The position numbers and the translations under genes were made by a program. From positions 1 through 57,981 of the forward strand of contig NZ_ABOX02000048.1 of the NCBI RefSeq assembly GCF_000172555.1: 57,981 bases of DNA. The letters are read 5' to 3'. Shown one piece after another: positions 30,968-40,888 of this stretch (position 1 is the first letter of the stretch; the number at the start of each line of letters is the position of its first letter). Below the pieces are notes generated by a model that saw only the letters and a program-made list of their open reading frames with translations, was not told where the DNA came from and did no database searches. Source of the DNA: Pedosphaera parvula Ellin514 (GTDB taxonomy: Bacteria > Verrucomicrobiota > Verrucomicrobiia > Limisphaerales > Pedosphaeraceae).

Positions 30968-32173
30968 ATGAAAACCTTTCGTCACAAACATGCTTTTCGA
31001 CTGATTTGCCTGCTCAGCGCGTCCACCTTGTCCCTCGCGGCCGGTTGTGTGTATGTCCACGATTCCAGTTATAGTTACTCCAGCAGTGATTTCACGGCTG
31101 TGGCCTCTCAGACCCGCAAGGGAGAGCTTCCTGCCGACCTCAAAATCCTGGATGTGGAGAATCATTTCGGCGCCGTCCACGTCGTCGCCACCGACAATGG
31201 CCCCGCACAATTCACCTGGAAACTGACTGTTCACGCGCGCACCGATGTCCTGGCATCCAACGCTCTCGCGGTGGCACGTTGCGAGCCTGTGCGTAATGGC
31301 GATCGCGTTCAGTTGATCCTCATCCCGCCTGATACCGCTGACCGTTTGAGTTATCAATCCGACCTGGAAATTCAAATTCCAAAGGCCACTGCCTTGCGCA
31401 CGCAAAACCATTTCGGGGCAACGACGATCGTTGGCCTCGCCGGGGACGTGGAAGTCGAAGGGCAAAACGGCTCGGTTGAACTGCGCAACCTCGACGGCAA
31501 GGTGCAGGCAAAAACTTCCTTCGCTTTGCTAAGGGTCGATACTTCCGGTCCTGCTTCGTTAAAAAATCAAAACGGACCGATTGAAGCCGTCAACATCCAT
31601 GGTTCATTGGATGCCGAAACAAGTTTTGCCAGCCTGACAGCGCGAGGCGTCAATGGCCCGGTTAAACTGCACAATCAGAACGGTCGCATCGAGGCCCTGC
31701 AAGTCAAAGGCAATGCAGATTTGAAAACCTCCTTTGCTGATTTGGTTGCTCAACAAGTGGAAGGCGATGCCGCATTGGCCAATCAGAACGGCCGCATCAG
31801 CGCTCGCGATATCACCGGCTCAGTAAAAGCGGGCACCTCCTTTGCTACTTTGGAAGTCGAAGGCACCGGTCCAAGCTTTATCTGCCATGACCAGAACGGG
31901 TCAATTCATCTGCGCGCCTCTTCCACTGATCTCGCCAAAATCGACGCCCAAACCTCTTTCGGCACGATTGAAGTGAGTTTGCCTGCCGGATTAAAGCCGG
32001 CCATCCAGGCTCACACCAGTTTCGCGGAAATTGAATCCGATTTTCCTGTGCTCCTGAAACCCAAAGGTCAGGAGGTCTTTGCTGACATTGAAGCTGGCAC
32101 GCCGCGCGTCACCCTGCAAAATCAAAACGGAGGCATCAGAATCCTGCGCGAAAAAGCCACCGCTGCACGTTAA
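30968..32173 (+). CDS. DUF4097-type repeat lipoprotein
   Basis: A 401-residue exported lipoprotein. I placed the start at the ATG at 30968, which gives a lipoprotein signal ending LSLAAGC. The mature part resembles the DUF4097 beta-helix. It alternates two short motifs about every 20 residues: NQNG-type turns (KNQNGPIEAVNIHG, HNQNGRIEALQVKG, ANQNGRISARDITG) and TSFA-type turns (KTSFALLRVDT, ETSFASLTARG, KTSFADLVAQQ). At least four cycles are clear. Ladder repeats of this sort form elongated solenoids. Function is unknown. The MITE-like element lies directly upstream and could carry its promoter. The OsmC-like gene follows 25 bp later. Confidence 0.82.
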   Translation: MKTFRHKHAFRLICLLSASTLSLAAGCVYVHDSSYSYSSSDFTAVASQTRKGELPADLKILDVENHFGAVHVVATDNGPAQFTWKLTVHARTDVLASNALAVARCEPVRNGDRVQLILIPPDTADRLSYQSDLEIQIPKATALRTQNHFGATTIVGLAGDVEVEGQNGSVELRNLDGKVQAKTSFALLRVDTSGPASLKNQNGPIEAVNIHGSLDAETSFASLTARGVNGPVKLHNQNGRIEALQVKGNADLKTSFADLVAQQVEGDAALANQNGRISARDITGSVKAGTSFATLEVEGTGPSFICHDQNGSIHLRASSTDLAKIDAQTSFGTIEVSLPAGLKPAIQAHTSFAEIESDFPVLLKPKGQEVFADIEAGTPRVTLQNQNGGIRILREKATAAR

Positions 32174-32198
32174 ACGAAGTTTTCTAATACTTCATAAA

Positions 32199-32660
32199 AT
32201 GTCTGAACATAAAGCCATTATTTGTTGGAAAAGAACCAGCCCCGATTTCCTCAAGGGCAGGTATTCACGCGAACACACCTGGACTTTCGATGGCGGAACC
32301 ACAATTCCCGCTTCACCTTCTCCGTCAGTTGTGCCCGTCCCCTATTCCAATCCCGCGCATGTCGATCCGGAGGAAGCCTTTGTCGCCTCCATCTCCAGCT
32401 GTCACATGCTCACTTTCCTGTATTATGCCGGCAAACAAGGCTTGGTCGTGGATAGCTACGAAGACGAGGCTGTCGGCGTAATGACGAAGAACGAAAAAGG
32501 AATTCCATGGGTGAGTGCCGTTACGCTCCATCCAAAGATTTCATACAGCGGCGAGAAGTTGCCTGCTCCAACCGACGAAGCACTACTCCATCACCTTGCT
32601 CACGAACATTGCTTTATTGCAAATTCGGTCAAATCAACGATTACCGTTGCCGGCTTCTGA
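32199..32660 (+). CDS. OsmC family peroxiredoxin-like protein
   Basis: A 153-residue OsmC/Ohr-family protein that would reduce organic hydroperoxides with a reactive Cys pair. The peroxidatic Cys is in SISSCHMLTFLYY and the second Cys in EHCFIANSVK. The N-terminal strand YSREHTWTFDGG and the VDPEEAFVAS block match OsmC. The ATG at 32199 follows the DUF4097 gene by 25 bp, so they are probably one transcript. The upstream frame from 32079 overlaps the preceding gene and was rejected. A Cys to Ser change is not seen, so it should be active. Confidence 0.9.
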   Translation: MSEHKAIICWKRTSPDFLKGRYSREHTWTFDGGTTIPASPSPSVVPVPYSNPAHVDPEEAFVASISSCHMLTFLYYAGKQGLVVDSYEDEAVGVMTKNEKGIPWVSAVTLHPKISYSGEKLPAPTDEALLHHLAHEHCFIANSVKSTITVAGF

Positions 32661-32857
32661 TCACGCCTTTCAATCATCGTGTCTTTCTCCCGCGCGGCTC
32701 TTCGCTCATCCCTCGATTTGAGAAAAGTTCCAATGTGTTAAGCGACAAATGCAAAGGGAAAAACCACCCTCTGAAGACAGCAATTTTGTTCTCCAAAGTG
32801 ATTGTTGCCTGATAGTTAATCTGCTAGGTTCAGGAATGTTCTGATGCCAGAGGATAG

Positions 32858-33415
32858 ATGAAAGATACGGATTCAATCGCCGCAAAATCAAAGACGGAAA
32901 GGCCTCGGTTTAGACTGTTCCGCTTTGTGCCCGAGAGCAGGCAGTTTCTGCTCATCCTCTGCATCTTTCTCGCCTCGATTGGAAGTTATTTTCTTATCAG
33001 CCGATTTCTAATAATGGCCGTCGAAATCAAAGGTGTGAGCATGAATCCCACACTCATCGATGGCGACAGATATCTCTTATACCGCTGCACTTATTTTTGG
33101 CGCACCCCTCGAAAGGGCGAAATCGTGGTCATAAAGGACCCCCAGGACCATGGTCTCTCCATCAAACGTATCGTGGCGCTTCCTGAGGACACAGTCGAAA
33201 TCCGCCGTGATGGGGTCTATGTAAATCAGTATAAATTGAGCGAACCTTATCTCAGCCCGTCAGCTGTTAAAGCTTCAGGCGAAACACCTGTATCCCCTAC
33301 CAAACTGGGCAAAAATTCCTACTTCGTTTTGGGGGACAATCGCAGCAAAAGCTTTGACAGCCGCTACTATGGAGCCGTGCAAAGGCACGAAATCCTGGGT
33401 TACATTTCCAAATGA
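32858..33415 (+). CDS. lepB: Signal peptidase I
   Basis: A 185-residue type I signal peptidase, the membrane enzyme that removes signal peptides from exported proteins. One N-terminal membrane segment (LILCIFLASIGSYFLISRFL) anchors it. The catalytic Ser is in IKGVSMNPTL and the Lys in LSIKRIVALP. The box FVLGDNRSKSFDSR is the family's conserved Gly-Asp-Asn motif. AGAGGA precedes the ATG at 32858. It converges on the C25-like gene (24-bp gap). Many Verrucomicrobia have several paralogues, so this may not be the sole one. Confidence 0.94.
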   Translation: MKDTDSIAAKSKTERPRFRLFRFVPESRQFLLILCIFLASIGSYFLISRFLIMAVEIKGVSMNPTLIDGDRYLLYRCTYFWRTPRKGEIVVIKDPQDHGLSIKRIVALPEDTVEIRRDGVYVNQYKLSEPYLSPSAVKASGETPVSPTKLGKNSYFVLGDNRSKSFDSRYYGAVQRHEILGYISK

Positions 33416-33439
33416 GTTCTGGCCGGCTGGTCAGTACTC

Positions 33440-35854
33440 TCATTTTGAGGAAAATCCAAAGACACAATAAAACCTCTGCTGATCGCTCGGAACAGAATCA
33501 AACCAGTTGGCGCGGGAATCATTGGCCCACACATCCACACCCATATCCGTCCAATATGGATCATCCAGGGACATTTTGTACGCCACATGATAATGTCCTT
33601 CCACCACACTGTCCCAAGCAAGCATGATCCCGTCGCTGTAAGCATGAATGGAAACATTCGACACGCCATTTCCGGCAATGAAAACCGTATCCTGATTCGG
33701 CGTTCCTATTTGATAATTTGAATCAGGATTAAGGGCGATCACCAATCTCCTGTCTTCCACCGGACTCCAAACTGATTGTGGAAAAACGTCCAGTGTCACC
33801 GAAGCTGAACCTGCCGGAATGATAATCACCCCCACCATGTCACCGGTGGAGAGTTGATAATCAGACCATAACTGGGCAGTGCCGCTCAGAGTATACGCAA
33901 CTGCGAGATCTGCAGATAAACCGCCGGTTCGCATCAACGTAAACGTCCCTGGAGTCGGAGCCAGACGAGATGCATAAGGAGCAGTGGCGCTGATGGTCAC
34001 CACTGGTATTCCACTGGAAAATGAATCCACACCGGAGAAAATCCCCTGGCTGGCATTATAGTATGTGCCACTCGCCGTGTTCTCCAATTTCACGGCTCGG
34101 ACCATGTAGCTATAAGTCCCCGCAAGCGCATTGAAGTCCGAATAACTGTTACCCATTACGAGAGAGTCGTTAACTCGCAGATAAGGGCCGTTGGTATCTG
34201 TTGCTCGATAAACGTGGTAACCGACGACAGAGTCGCTTGAAGAGTTCCAACTCAGGTAAACACCGCTGGAATCCGAAGTGCTTGCCAGATCGCCCGGCGG
34301 GCTCACGGAATGCATTCGCAACGTTGGATCACCCATCAATGCGATGTGAATTTGTGCAACGTCCTGGTTCGTCTGATTTTGGTAAAGGCCAGTGAAACCG
34401 TTGTTCTGCGTCAGACGGGTGCTGAACCCAATCGGTTCACCAAGTGCCATATGGTGACAGAACCAATGTGGACGGCCACTCCACGCGCAAGTCAGGCCCA
34501 AACTCGGCGTCGCCAGCACCGCGCGCATGATATTATCTTCAGAATCCCAATCCCCAAGCCAACTGCCAAACAATAGCGTGAAGACTGCTTTTACATCTGC
34601 CCCAACAAGATCGGTGGTCGTGCCTGTATCATATTGTCCCTGAGTCCCGATTCCACTAATGCTGTTAAATGATCCCCCTCCACATCCATAAGCCCACAAA
34701 TATTGGTTATTTCCCAGCCACGGAATCCACGTTCCCTGATCGGGCAGGGATGCGATGTTCTCCGCCCCAAAGAAAGGAGCAAAGCTGCGCCAGCCACTCG
34801 CCGCATAGGCTTCACCATCATGAATTCCAAAATAATCCCCCACCAACCCGCGACGCGGTACGTCGATCAGCTTATGACGAAATTTGTGATCCTTGTTAAG
34901 GTAATTCCGCAGCAACTCCAGTTCGCTCGGAAATGTAGGAGGACTGTCGTAGCTTGGCTTTCCTGGCATATTTGCCAGGTCCACTCTTCCCACCATTAAC
35001 CGAACCATGGCTGGCATGGTCGATTGATCGAACTTGCCGTCACCGGGAACATTCCAGTTCCGGGAATTATCCGCCGCAGCATCGTTGATTTGGTTATCGG
35101 TCCAGGAACCATCCATATCTCCATAGTACACGTCCGCCGGCCAGGCACCCTTGTGGTTTGGCGGGTGGCCATCCGGAACAATGTCACCGGAATACGGAAC
35201 CGGTACATGGCCAAAAAGAAAAACCATCTGCACATTGTCTGGGTCCGCATCGTATTGCTCCTGAATCAGTCCCTTTACAGTGGTCACAGAATTGGTCCGA
35301 GAGACATCTTGACGGACCACAACCCAACCATCACCGACCATATCCTGTTGCAACTGAGCTAGCTCAGATTCCAACTCCGTAGCGTAGGTTTTATCCACGA
35401 CCAGAATCAATTTGCCGCGAGACTCCGTCAGCGGGGCATCGATGCCAACATACGCGTAACCATACCCTTTGTAACCAGAGGCATCCTTCATGATCTGGTA
35501 CTCATAAGCCTGGCCATAAGCAACATTGCCATCGATATAGTTGGTGCTGATTCCAGGAAGGAGGGTTCCCGGCCCCCACGCACTATCATCCAGCCCCTTG
35601 CGATACACTGTATAGCTGTTCGGTGTCGCGGAAGTATCCTGAGGCCACACCAGGGTAATTTGTGGAGGCGCTGTCTGTATGGTGGCGCTCACCCTCACTG
35701 AATAGTCCCAAGTCGCCTCAACGGCTACCACCGTTTGCACGGAGAAAACTAGGAACTGGAGCAGAGAGCACGTTTTCAGCAATTGAAAAAGATGCCGGAA
35801 GCACCCACTTTCGTTGGCACTTGGTCTCCAATCACACCGATTGTAGTGAGACAT
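33440..35854 (-). CDS. Large secreted protein with C25-like, FnIII and Calx-beta-like regions
   Basis: An 804-residue exported protein. A signal-like stretch (residues ~25-45) is followed by a fibronectin-type region (TAPPQITLVWPQDTSATPNSY). Residues ~160-420 resemble gingipain (peptidase C25) caspase-like domains. The block GKLILVVDKTYATELESELAQ begins the fold. VQMVFLFGHVPVPYSGD holds a possible catalytic His and WAYGCGGGSFNS a possible catalytic Cys. Neither residue can be confirmed by eye. A second fibronectin-like stretch follows (DLASTSDSSGVYLSWNSSSD). Residues ~630-740 look Calx-beta-like (FTLMRTGGLSADLAVAYTLSG, ..IIPAGSASVTLDVFP). It may be a surface adhesin or protease. No anchor motif was identified. 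Confidence 0.7.
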   Translation of the reverse strand: MSHYNRCDWRPSANESGCFRHLFQLLKTCSLLQFLVFSVQTVVAVEATWDYSVRVSATIQTAPPQITLVWPQDTSATPNSYTVYRKGLDDSAWGPGTLLPGISTNYIDGNVAYGQAYEYQIMKDASGYKGYGYAYVGIDAPLTESRGKLILVVDKTYATELESELAQLQQDMVGDGWVVVRQDVSRTNSVTTVKGLIQEQYDADPDNVQMVFLFGHVPVPYSGDIVPDGHPPNHKGAWPADVYYGDMDGSWTDNQINDAAADNSRNWNVPGDGKFDQSTMPAMVRLMVGRVDLANMPGKPSYDSPPTFPSELELLRNYLNKDHKFRHKLIDVPRRGLVGDYFGIHDGEAYAASGWRSFAPFFGAENIASLPDQGTWIPWLGNNQYLWAYGCGGGSFNSISGIGTQGQYDTGTTTDLVGADVKAVFTLLFGSWLGDWDSEDNIMRAVLATPSLGLTCAWSGRPHWFCHHMALGEPIGFSTRLTQNNGFTGLYQNQTNQDVAQIHIALMGDPTLRMHSVSPPGDLASTSDSSGVYLSWNSSSDSVVGYHVYRATDTNGPYLRVNDSLVMGNSYSDFNALAGTYSYMVRAVKLENTASGTYYNASQGIFSGVDSFSSGIPVVTISATAPYASRLAPTPGTFTLMRTGGLSADLAVAYTLSGTAQLWSDYQLSTGDMVGVIIIPAGSASVTLDVFPQSVWSPVEDRRLVIALNPDSNYQIGTPNQDTVFIAGNGVSNVSIHAYSDGIMLAWDSVVEGHYHVAYKMSLDDPYWTDMGVDVWANDSRANWFDSVPSDQQRFYCVFGFSSK

Positions 35855-36248
35855 AGTCTTTTTCGAGTCTTTCTGAATCCTTCTGTACTGGCAGGAAACC
35901 TCGGTGACGATCTGCTCTCATTCAATGGGGTGTTAGGTCCCAGGAATTTGGCAAAGGACGGCTCCACGAGAAGCCCGACTTTAATGAACAACGATAACGC
36001 AATAATACCGCTGAGAAGTTGCACGAGTAATTAACGAGGACGTTGTCGTATTGGCTGCCTGAATGGTGAACACGGTTTAATCCCACCTTAAAATAAATTG
36101 AAAAATACGGATTCTCTCGAATTGAAATGAGACACGCGCCTCTCCTTGGGCCTCTGTCCGCCCCTAAAAGCGACAAAACAAATGGGCAACTTGTTTGCAC
36201 AAGTTGCCCGTTGGAAATGACTGCTGATTGGCGGCCTATTGGCCAGAC
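35855..36248. other. Intergenic region with one terminator hairpin
   Basis: This gap lies between two minus-strand genes. A strong hairpin at 36184-36209 serves the prepilin gene. The remaining 35855-36180 contains short open frames without motifs or ribosome sites. Confidence 0.5.
36176..36209 (-). terminator. Terminator of the prepilin-like gene
   Basis: Arms GGGCAACTTGT (36184-36194) and ACAAGTTGCCC (36199-36209) form a perfect 11-bp stem with a 4-nt loop. Read on the minus strand it is followed by ATTTGTTTTG. It sits 40 bp after the stop at 36249. Confidence 0.8.
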
Positions 36249-37037
36249 TTAATAAAAGGCGTAATTGGTCCGGCCTGTGTCGGTCACTGCCCAAAGATTC
36301 AGCGGCTTCAATCCCTCCCAATATTTTAAGAACCTTGCACCGCCATCCACAAACGCATGATTGGATCCACCCGATCCATTTGAAAAGCCGACGCTCGAGT
36401 GACGTCCCTTTTCGATTTGGTCGCTGTCGTTGCCGTATCCTTCATCAAAGTCCATGTAATATTGCCTCGAAAGATCAATGCTCACGCTCTTCTTTTCACC
36501 AAAGGCAATCGTGTCGGAAGGATGCGATACCGCAGCGTCCTTCATCCCTTGTGGGTAGGTCCCTGCCATATACTTGGCGAAATCATCTGTACTCAAAGCA
36601 GATGAAAAATAATCATTCCACCCATTAATCATGTAGCTTCTCGGGGCCGCATCAAAAGGATAATTAACCGGATCAGCAGTGTATGATTGCGGATGTGGAT
36701 CGGTTGGGCAGACCAATATATTAGTGGTCTTGTACCCATCACTCAATGCGGAGGGCCAGCGGCTGGTCACCGAACGCGGCGGATAAAACCCTTCATTATC
36801 ATCCGCGTAAAGCCGCAATGAAAGACCGAGTTGACGCAGGTTGTTAACGCATCCAATGCGACGACCGGCCTCCTTCGCCTTCGCGAGCGCGGGCAATAAC
36901 ATGCCAGCCAGAATGGCAATGATGGCAATCACCACCAGCAATTCCACGAGGGTGAAGCCGAGAATTTTATTCTTTGCATCATGCGCAACGAACTTCTCTT
37001 TCGTCTTTATCCATTTGTTTGCAATTTTCATATCCAT
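36249..37037 (-). CDS. Type II secretion/prepilin-like protein with H-x-DG motif
   Basis: A 262-residue pseudopilin-like protein. The prepilin cleavage motif [12 protein letters not shown] is followed by the hydrophobic core [20 protein letters not shown]. After the N-terminal helix the sequence [21 protein letters not shown] is the DUF1559-type signature that marks a large paralogous family in Verrucomicrobia and Planctomycetes. The C-terminal [16 protein letters not shown] is the H-x(9)DG-like domain. Such proteins are processed by a prepilin peptidase and may build filaments or decorate the outer membrane; this is inference. It has its own terminator. The ATG at 37037 precedes [11 protein letters not shown]. 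Confidence 0.9.
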   Translation of the reverse strand: MDMKIANKWIKTKEKFVAHDAKNKILGFTLVELLVVIAIIAILAGMLLPALAKAKEAGRRIGCVNNLRQLGLSLRLYADDNEGFYPPRSVTSRWPSALSDGYKTTNILVCPTDPHPQSYTADPVNYPFDAAPRSYMINGWNDYFSSALSTDDFAKYMAGTYPQGMKDAAVSHPSDTIAFGEKKSVSIDLSRQYYMDFDEGYGNDSDQIEKGRHSSVGFSNGSGGSNHAFVDGGARFLKYWEGLKPLNLWAVTDTGRTNYAFY

Positions 37038-37186
37038 AATAGTTTCTCTTGAGTGTGTCCTTTTTTAGGACGATATGGCGGATATCAACCCGGATTTAAA
37101 CGTTCGAGCATGGCTTATGCCTTTTCCACAAAATTCTTCTGCCGCTCGAATAATTCCCTATCCCCATCGTCCATCTTCAAGCCTTT

Positions 37187-37663
37187 ATGACTAAAAAGAA
37201 CATTATTCTGATTACTGCGTTCCTCGTCCTGGTTGGCAGTATTTACTTTTACCTCTATAGGGACTTATTCAGAAAGGCGGATATTCAAATCAGCCACACA
37301 ATTCGTGCAAAACGGGGATCGTTTCGGCGGCCCAACCCTAATCCCGATGCAGCGCCAGAGGATTTGATTATCTTCTCAATGAACCGTGATTACAACCTTA
37401 CTGCGATAAGTGTTTTTTCCGCCGCTGAAATCGCCACAAATAGATTTGCTCATCCGCTTTGGGAACTGACAACCAAGTCAAATAGCGCTCCCACCTCCGT
37501 TTTCGCATATGGTGCTCATGTTAGAGGAATGCATCCGACCGTCAAAGGCGCTCAGCCTGCCCCGCTACAACCCAATGTCACCTATCGTCTGCGGATTGAA
37601 GCAGGTTCACAAAAAGGCGAACACGACTTTTCCATCGCCGACGATACAAATGTCGCCCAATAG
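37187..37663 (+). CDS. Membrane-anchored protein, unknown function
   Basis: A 158-residue protein with an N-terminal signal anchor (NIILITAFLVLVGSIYFYLY) and a soluble part of about 135 residues. The soluble part is beta-rich, with DIQISHTIRAKRGSFRRPNP and ATNRFAHPLWELTTKSNSAP. The end (YRLRIEAGSQKGEHDFSI) looks like a fibronectin-type strand pair. No family could be named. It is divergent from the prepilin gene and followed by the opp operon on the other strand. Confidence 0.62.
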   Translation: MTKKNIILITAFLVLVGSIYFYLYRDLFRKADIQISHTIRAKRGSFRRPNPNPDAAPEDLIIFSMNRDYNLTAISVFSAAEIATNRFAHPLWELTTKSNSAPTSVFAYGAHVRGMHPTVKGAQPAPLQPNVTYRLRIEAGSQKGEHDFSIADDTNVAQ

Positions 37664-37831
37664 AAACTTAGACAAGCTTCGCAACCTGATAGGTTACACT
37701 TTTAAATTAGAATTTTAAAATTCGTTGTTTGAATTACGATTGCCGAACACTCAAAACCTCCACATCTTGGGCCCAAAGACTAACACACCGCTAGATGGTG
37801 TGGTCTGAAGTATCCTGCAAAGAAAACTTTT

Positions 37832-38800
37832 CTATTTCGCGAAGTGACAAGCTGCCCAGTGACCGGGTGTCACTTCTCTCAATGCGGGAATTTCTGCCTG
37901 ACATTTCGGAAACTCTGCAATCGGACAGCGTGGATGAAACGGACAACCCGACGGAGGATTAATTGGTGAAGGCACATCTCCCGCTAAAACGATGCGCTTT
38001 CTTTTCGTTTCAGGATCGACTTCCGGAACTGCTGAAATCAAAGCCTGAGTGTACGGATGTTTGGGAGCGCTGATGATTGCCTTGGCTTCCGCCAGTTCCA
38101 CCACCTTCCCCAAATACATGACCATCACCCGGCGACTAATGTGCTCCACCACGGCCAGATCGTGCGCAATAAATAAATAAGCAATACCATGCTTCTGCTG
38201 CAGATCCTGGAGCAGATTGATGATCTGCGCCTGTACCGACACGTCCAGCGCGCTGACCGGTTCATCACAAACAATCAGCTTGGGTTCCACAGCCAGGGCG
38301 CGAGCGATGCCAATTCGCTGACGCTGCCCACCACTGAATTCATGGGGATAACGTTGGGCATAAATCGGGTCCAATCCCACTGACTTGAGTAATTCAGCAA
38401 TTCTTTTCTGCCGCGCAGAAGAATTTTCAGCCAGATGATGAATATCAATCGCCTCGCCGATGATCTGTCCCACGGTCATGCGGGGATTCAACGATCCATA
38501 AGGATCTTGAAAGATCATCTGGAATTTGCGCCGTCTGGCCCGCAACTCCGAACCGCTCAATCGCGCGATATCCTCTCCTTCGAAAAAAATATTTCCCGCC
38601 GTCGGCTCAACGAGTTTGACGATGGCACGTCCCAGGGTTGTCTTTCCGCAACCGCTCTCCCCCACCAATCCAAGCGTCTCGCCGGGTTTGATGCTGAAGC
38701 TGACATCATCCACAGCTTTCACAAAAGCATGCACGCGACTGAACAAGCCGTGCTTGACGGGAAAGTGCACTTTTAAATTATTGACTTCGAGGAGGCTCAC
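37832..38800 (-). CDS. oppF: Oligopeptide ABC transporter ATPase, OppF-like
   Basis: A 322-residue ATP-binding subunit of a peptide/nickel-type importer. The Walker A is [12 protein letters not shown], the signature is [15 protein letters not shown]-like ([10 protein letters not shown]), and the Walker B is [12 protein letters not shown]. The C-terminal oligopeptide_HPY-type domain has [10 protein letters not shown]. The upstream oppD gene overlaps its start by 4 bp, a sign of translational coupling. It is the last gene of the four-gene operon oppB-oppC-oppD-oppF. Substrate could be peptides or other small molecules, as no binding protein is present in the window. Confidence 0.92.
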   Translation of the reverse strand: MSLLEVNNLKVHFPVKHGLFSRVHAFVKAVDDVSFSIKPGETLGLVGESGCGKTTLGRAIVKLVEPTAGNIFFEGEDIARLSGSELRARRRKFQMIFQDPYGSLNPRMTVGQIIGEAIDIHHLAENSSARQKRIAELLKSVGLDPIYAQRYPHEFSGGQRQRIGIARALAVEPKLIVCDEPVSALDVSVQAQIINLLQDLQQKHGIAYLFIAHDLAVVEHISRRVMVMYLGKVVELAEAKAIISAPKHPYTQALISAVPEVDPETKRKRIVLAGDVPSPINPPSGCPFHPRCPIAEFPKCQAEIPALREVTPGHWAACHFAK

Positions 38801-39765
38801 AAATCTTTGGAATAAAGGCAGCGTACCCAGCGCTTTGGTTCAACTTCGATCAATTCCGGCATGGTGTTCGCGCATTCGGGGTGCGCTGCTGCTGATGGAC
38901 AACGAGGATAAAACCGGCAACCAATTGGAAAATTACCCAGGCTGGGCACATTTCCCGGAATCGCCGTAAGCCGCTCCGCGGTACCATTGAGCTTCGGCAC
39001 TGAATTCATCAATGCTTTGGTGTACGGGTGTAACGGTCGGCGCAGCAGGTCCAGCGCCGGAGCCATTTCAACCACCTGTCCCGCATACATGACCGCCAGA
39101 CGATCCGCAATGTCTCCCACGATTCCCAAATTGTGCGTAATAAGAAGAATGCTCATTCCCATACGCTTCTTCAAATCCAGCAGCAGTTCCAAAATCTGCG
39201 CCTGAATGGTGACATCCAGCGCCGTCGTCGGTTCGTCTGCCACCAGGAGTTTTGGTTCCGAAGCCAAGGCCATGGCAATCATCACCCGCTGCTGCATTCC
39301 CCCCGACATTTGATGCGGATAATCTTTGATGCGCGATTCAGGCGCGGGAATTCCCACCAGTTTCAAAAGCCGGATAACTTCTGCGTCGGTTGCTTTTTCC
39401 GGACGATGCAGCTTGAGCGATTCCTTGATTTGGCTGCCCACTCGGAACACGGGATTTAATGATGCGCTCGGGTCTTGAAAAATATAGCTTACTACCCCGC
39501 CCCGGATGTCGCGAACCTCGTTCTTGGACATCTTGAGCACGTCTTTCCCGTTTAACAGAATCTCGCCACCAACATATTTGGCCGGTGGACTGGGAACCAA
39601 CCGCGCAATGGAGAGGGCGGTAACGCTCTTGCCGCACCCGCTCTCGCCCACGAGGCAGACGGTTTCGCCCGAATCAATGGTGATGGAAACATCATCGACC
39701 GCTCTTAAATTGCGGCTTCCGGCAATGAAATCCAGCTTCAGATTTTTAATTTCAAGCAATGGCAT
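38797..39765 (-). CDS. oppD: Oligopeptide ABC transporter ATPase, OppD-like
   Basis: A 322-residue ATP-binding subunit. Walker A is [12 protein letters not shown], the signature is [15 protein letters not shown], and the Walker B is [12 protein letters not shown]. The C-terminal domain has the oligopeptide_HPY motif [11 protein letters not shown]. Its first codon is at 39765, 22 bp after oppC, and its end overlaps oppF by 4 bp. OppD and OppF form the heterodimeric ATPase of the importer. Confidence 0.92.
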   Translation of the reverse strand: MPLLEIKNLKLDFIAGSRNLRAVDDVSITIDSGETVCLVGESGCGKSVTALSIARLVPSPPAKYVGGEILLNGKDVLKMSKNEVRDIRGGVVSYIFQDPSASLNPVFRVGSQIKESLKLHRPEKATDAEVIRLLKLVGIPAPESRIKDYPHQMSGGMQQRVMIAMALASEPKLLVADEPTTALDVTIQAQILELLLDLKKRMGMSILLITHNLGIVGDIADRLAVMYAGQVVEMAPALDLLRRPLHPYTKALMNSVPKLNGTAERLTAIPGNVPSLGNFPIGCRFYPRCPSAAAHPECANTMPELIEVEPKRWVRCLYSKDL

Positions 39766-39787
39766 TGGATTAATACTGCTTTTCCGT

Positions 39788-40888
39788 CTACTGGCTTTTC
39801 GTATCGACTGCGTCTCTTAAACCATCTCCGAGAAAGTTGAAAGCAAGAACGGTGACAAAAATGGCCACGCCAGGGGCCAGCAACCACGGATAATTGGTCA
39901 GATACTCGGGATTTTGCGCTGCATTCAACATGATTCCCCAACTCGCATCCGGCTCCTGAATACCCACACCTAAAAAGCTCAGCACCACTTCGCCCAATAT
40001 GTAATACGGCACGCTGAGCGTAGCAGCAACGATTACGTATGAAAAGGTGCTGGGTAAAATATGTTTCAAGACAATTACTCTCCGGCTTTGACCAAGGGTT
40101 TTCGCGGCCAGCACAAACTGTCTCTCGCGCAGGGATAACGCCATGCCTCGGATTACCCGGGCCGAACTGGCCCAGCCTATCAAGCTCAATATGGCGATGA
40201 TCAACAAATATACCTGGGTGGAACTCAAGCCCGGAGGAAAGGTCGCGCGCAAAGCCATGATCAAATACAAGGCGGGAATTGACATGATCAACTCGCAAAA
40301 ACGCATGATTACACTATCAACTTTGCCGCCCAGGTAGCCGGAAACACCTCCAATAATCATCCCCAGGCTGAATCGAATGATGATGCCAATTAACCCAATG
40401 GAAAGGGAGATTTGCGATCCATATAAAAGACGCGACAGAATACACCGCCCATACTGATCTGTGCCCAAAAGATAAATCGGATGCTTGGGATCATCCGTCC
40501 CGAAAAGGTGCAAATTCGTCGGTATAAACCCAAACAATTTATATTTCTCGCCACGCACGAAAAACCGGACGGGCTCAAACTCTCCTGGTACCGGCCTGAA
40601 TTTGAAAGAGCCGACTGGCTCATAGCGCTGGACCACCAAACGCCATCCATGGATTCGCAGGGCCATGGGCGCTTCAAAAAGTCGTTCCCGATCCTGTCGT
40701 TCATATCCGTAGGGTGCGATGAATCCGGCGAAAAGTGCCATCAAATAAAGAATTACGAGGATTATCGCCCCCAACATTGCCATGCGCTGCCCGCGGAGCC
40801 GCTTCAAGATCATTTGCGTCGGCGACGCAACCAGCGGGGTCGCTTGTGCGATCGCTTCGGTTCCTGAGGATTGCGGCGAGGTTTCCAT
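39788..40888 (-). CDS. oppC: Oligopeptide ABC transporter permease, OppC-like
   Basis: A 366-residue inner-membrane permease with about six hydrophobic segments. The coupling-helix region is IIAILSLIGWASSARVIRGMALSL-type (EAA loop near VIRGMALSLRERQFVLAAKTLG). It is longer than usual (about 300) because of a loop of about 90 residues after the first segment, in which FEPVRFFVRGEKYKLFG is part of a typical periplasmic insert. Its start codon abuts the oppB stop (TAGATG), which indicates coupling. Confidence 0.9.
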   Translation of the reverse strand: METSPQSSGTEAIAQATPLVASPTQMILKRLRGQRMAMLGAIILVILYLMALFAGFIAPYGYERQDRERLFEAPMALRIHGWRLVVQRYEPVGSFKFRPVPGEFEPVRFFVRGEKYKLFGFIPTNLHLFGTDDPKHPIYLLGTDQYGRCILSRLLYGSQISLSIGLIGIIIRFSLGMIIGGVSGYLGGKVDSVIMRFCELIMSIPALYLIMALRATFPPGLSSTQVYLLIIAILSLIGWASSARVIRGMALSLRERQFVLAAKTLGQSRRVIVLKHILPSTFSYVIVAATLSVPYYILGEVVLSFLGVGIQEPDASWGIMLNAAQNPEYLTNYPWLLAPGVAIFVTVLAFNFLGDGLRDAVDTKSQ

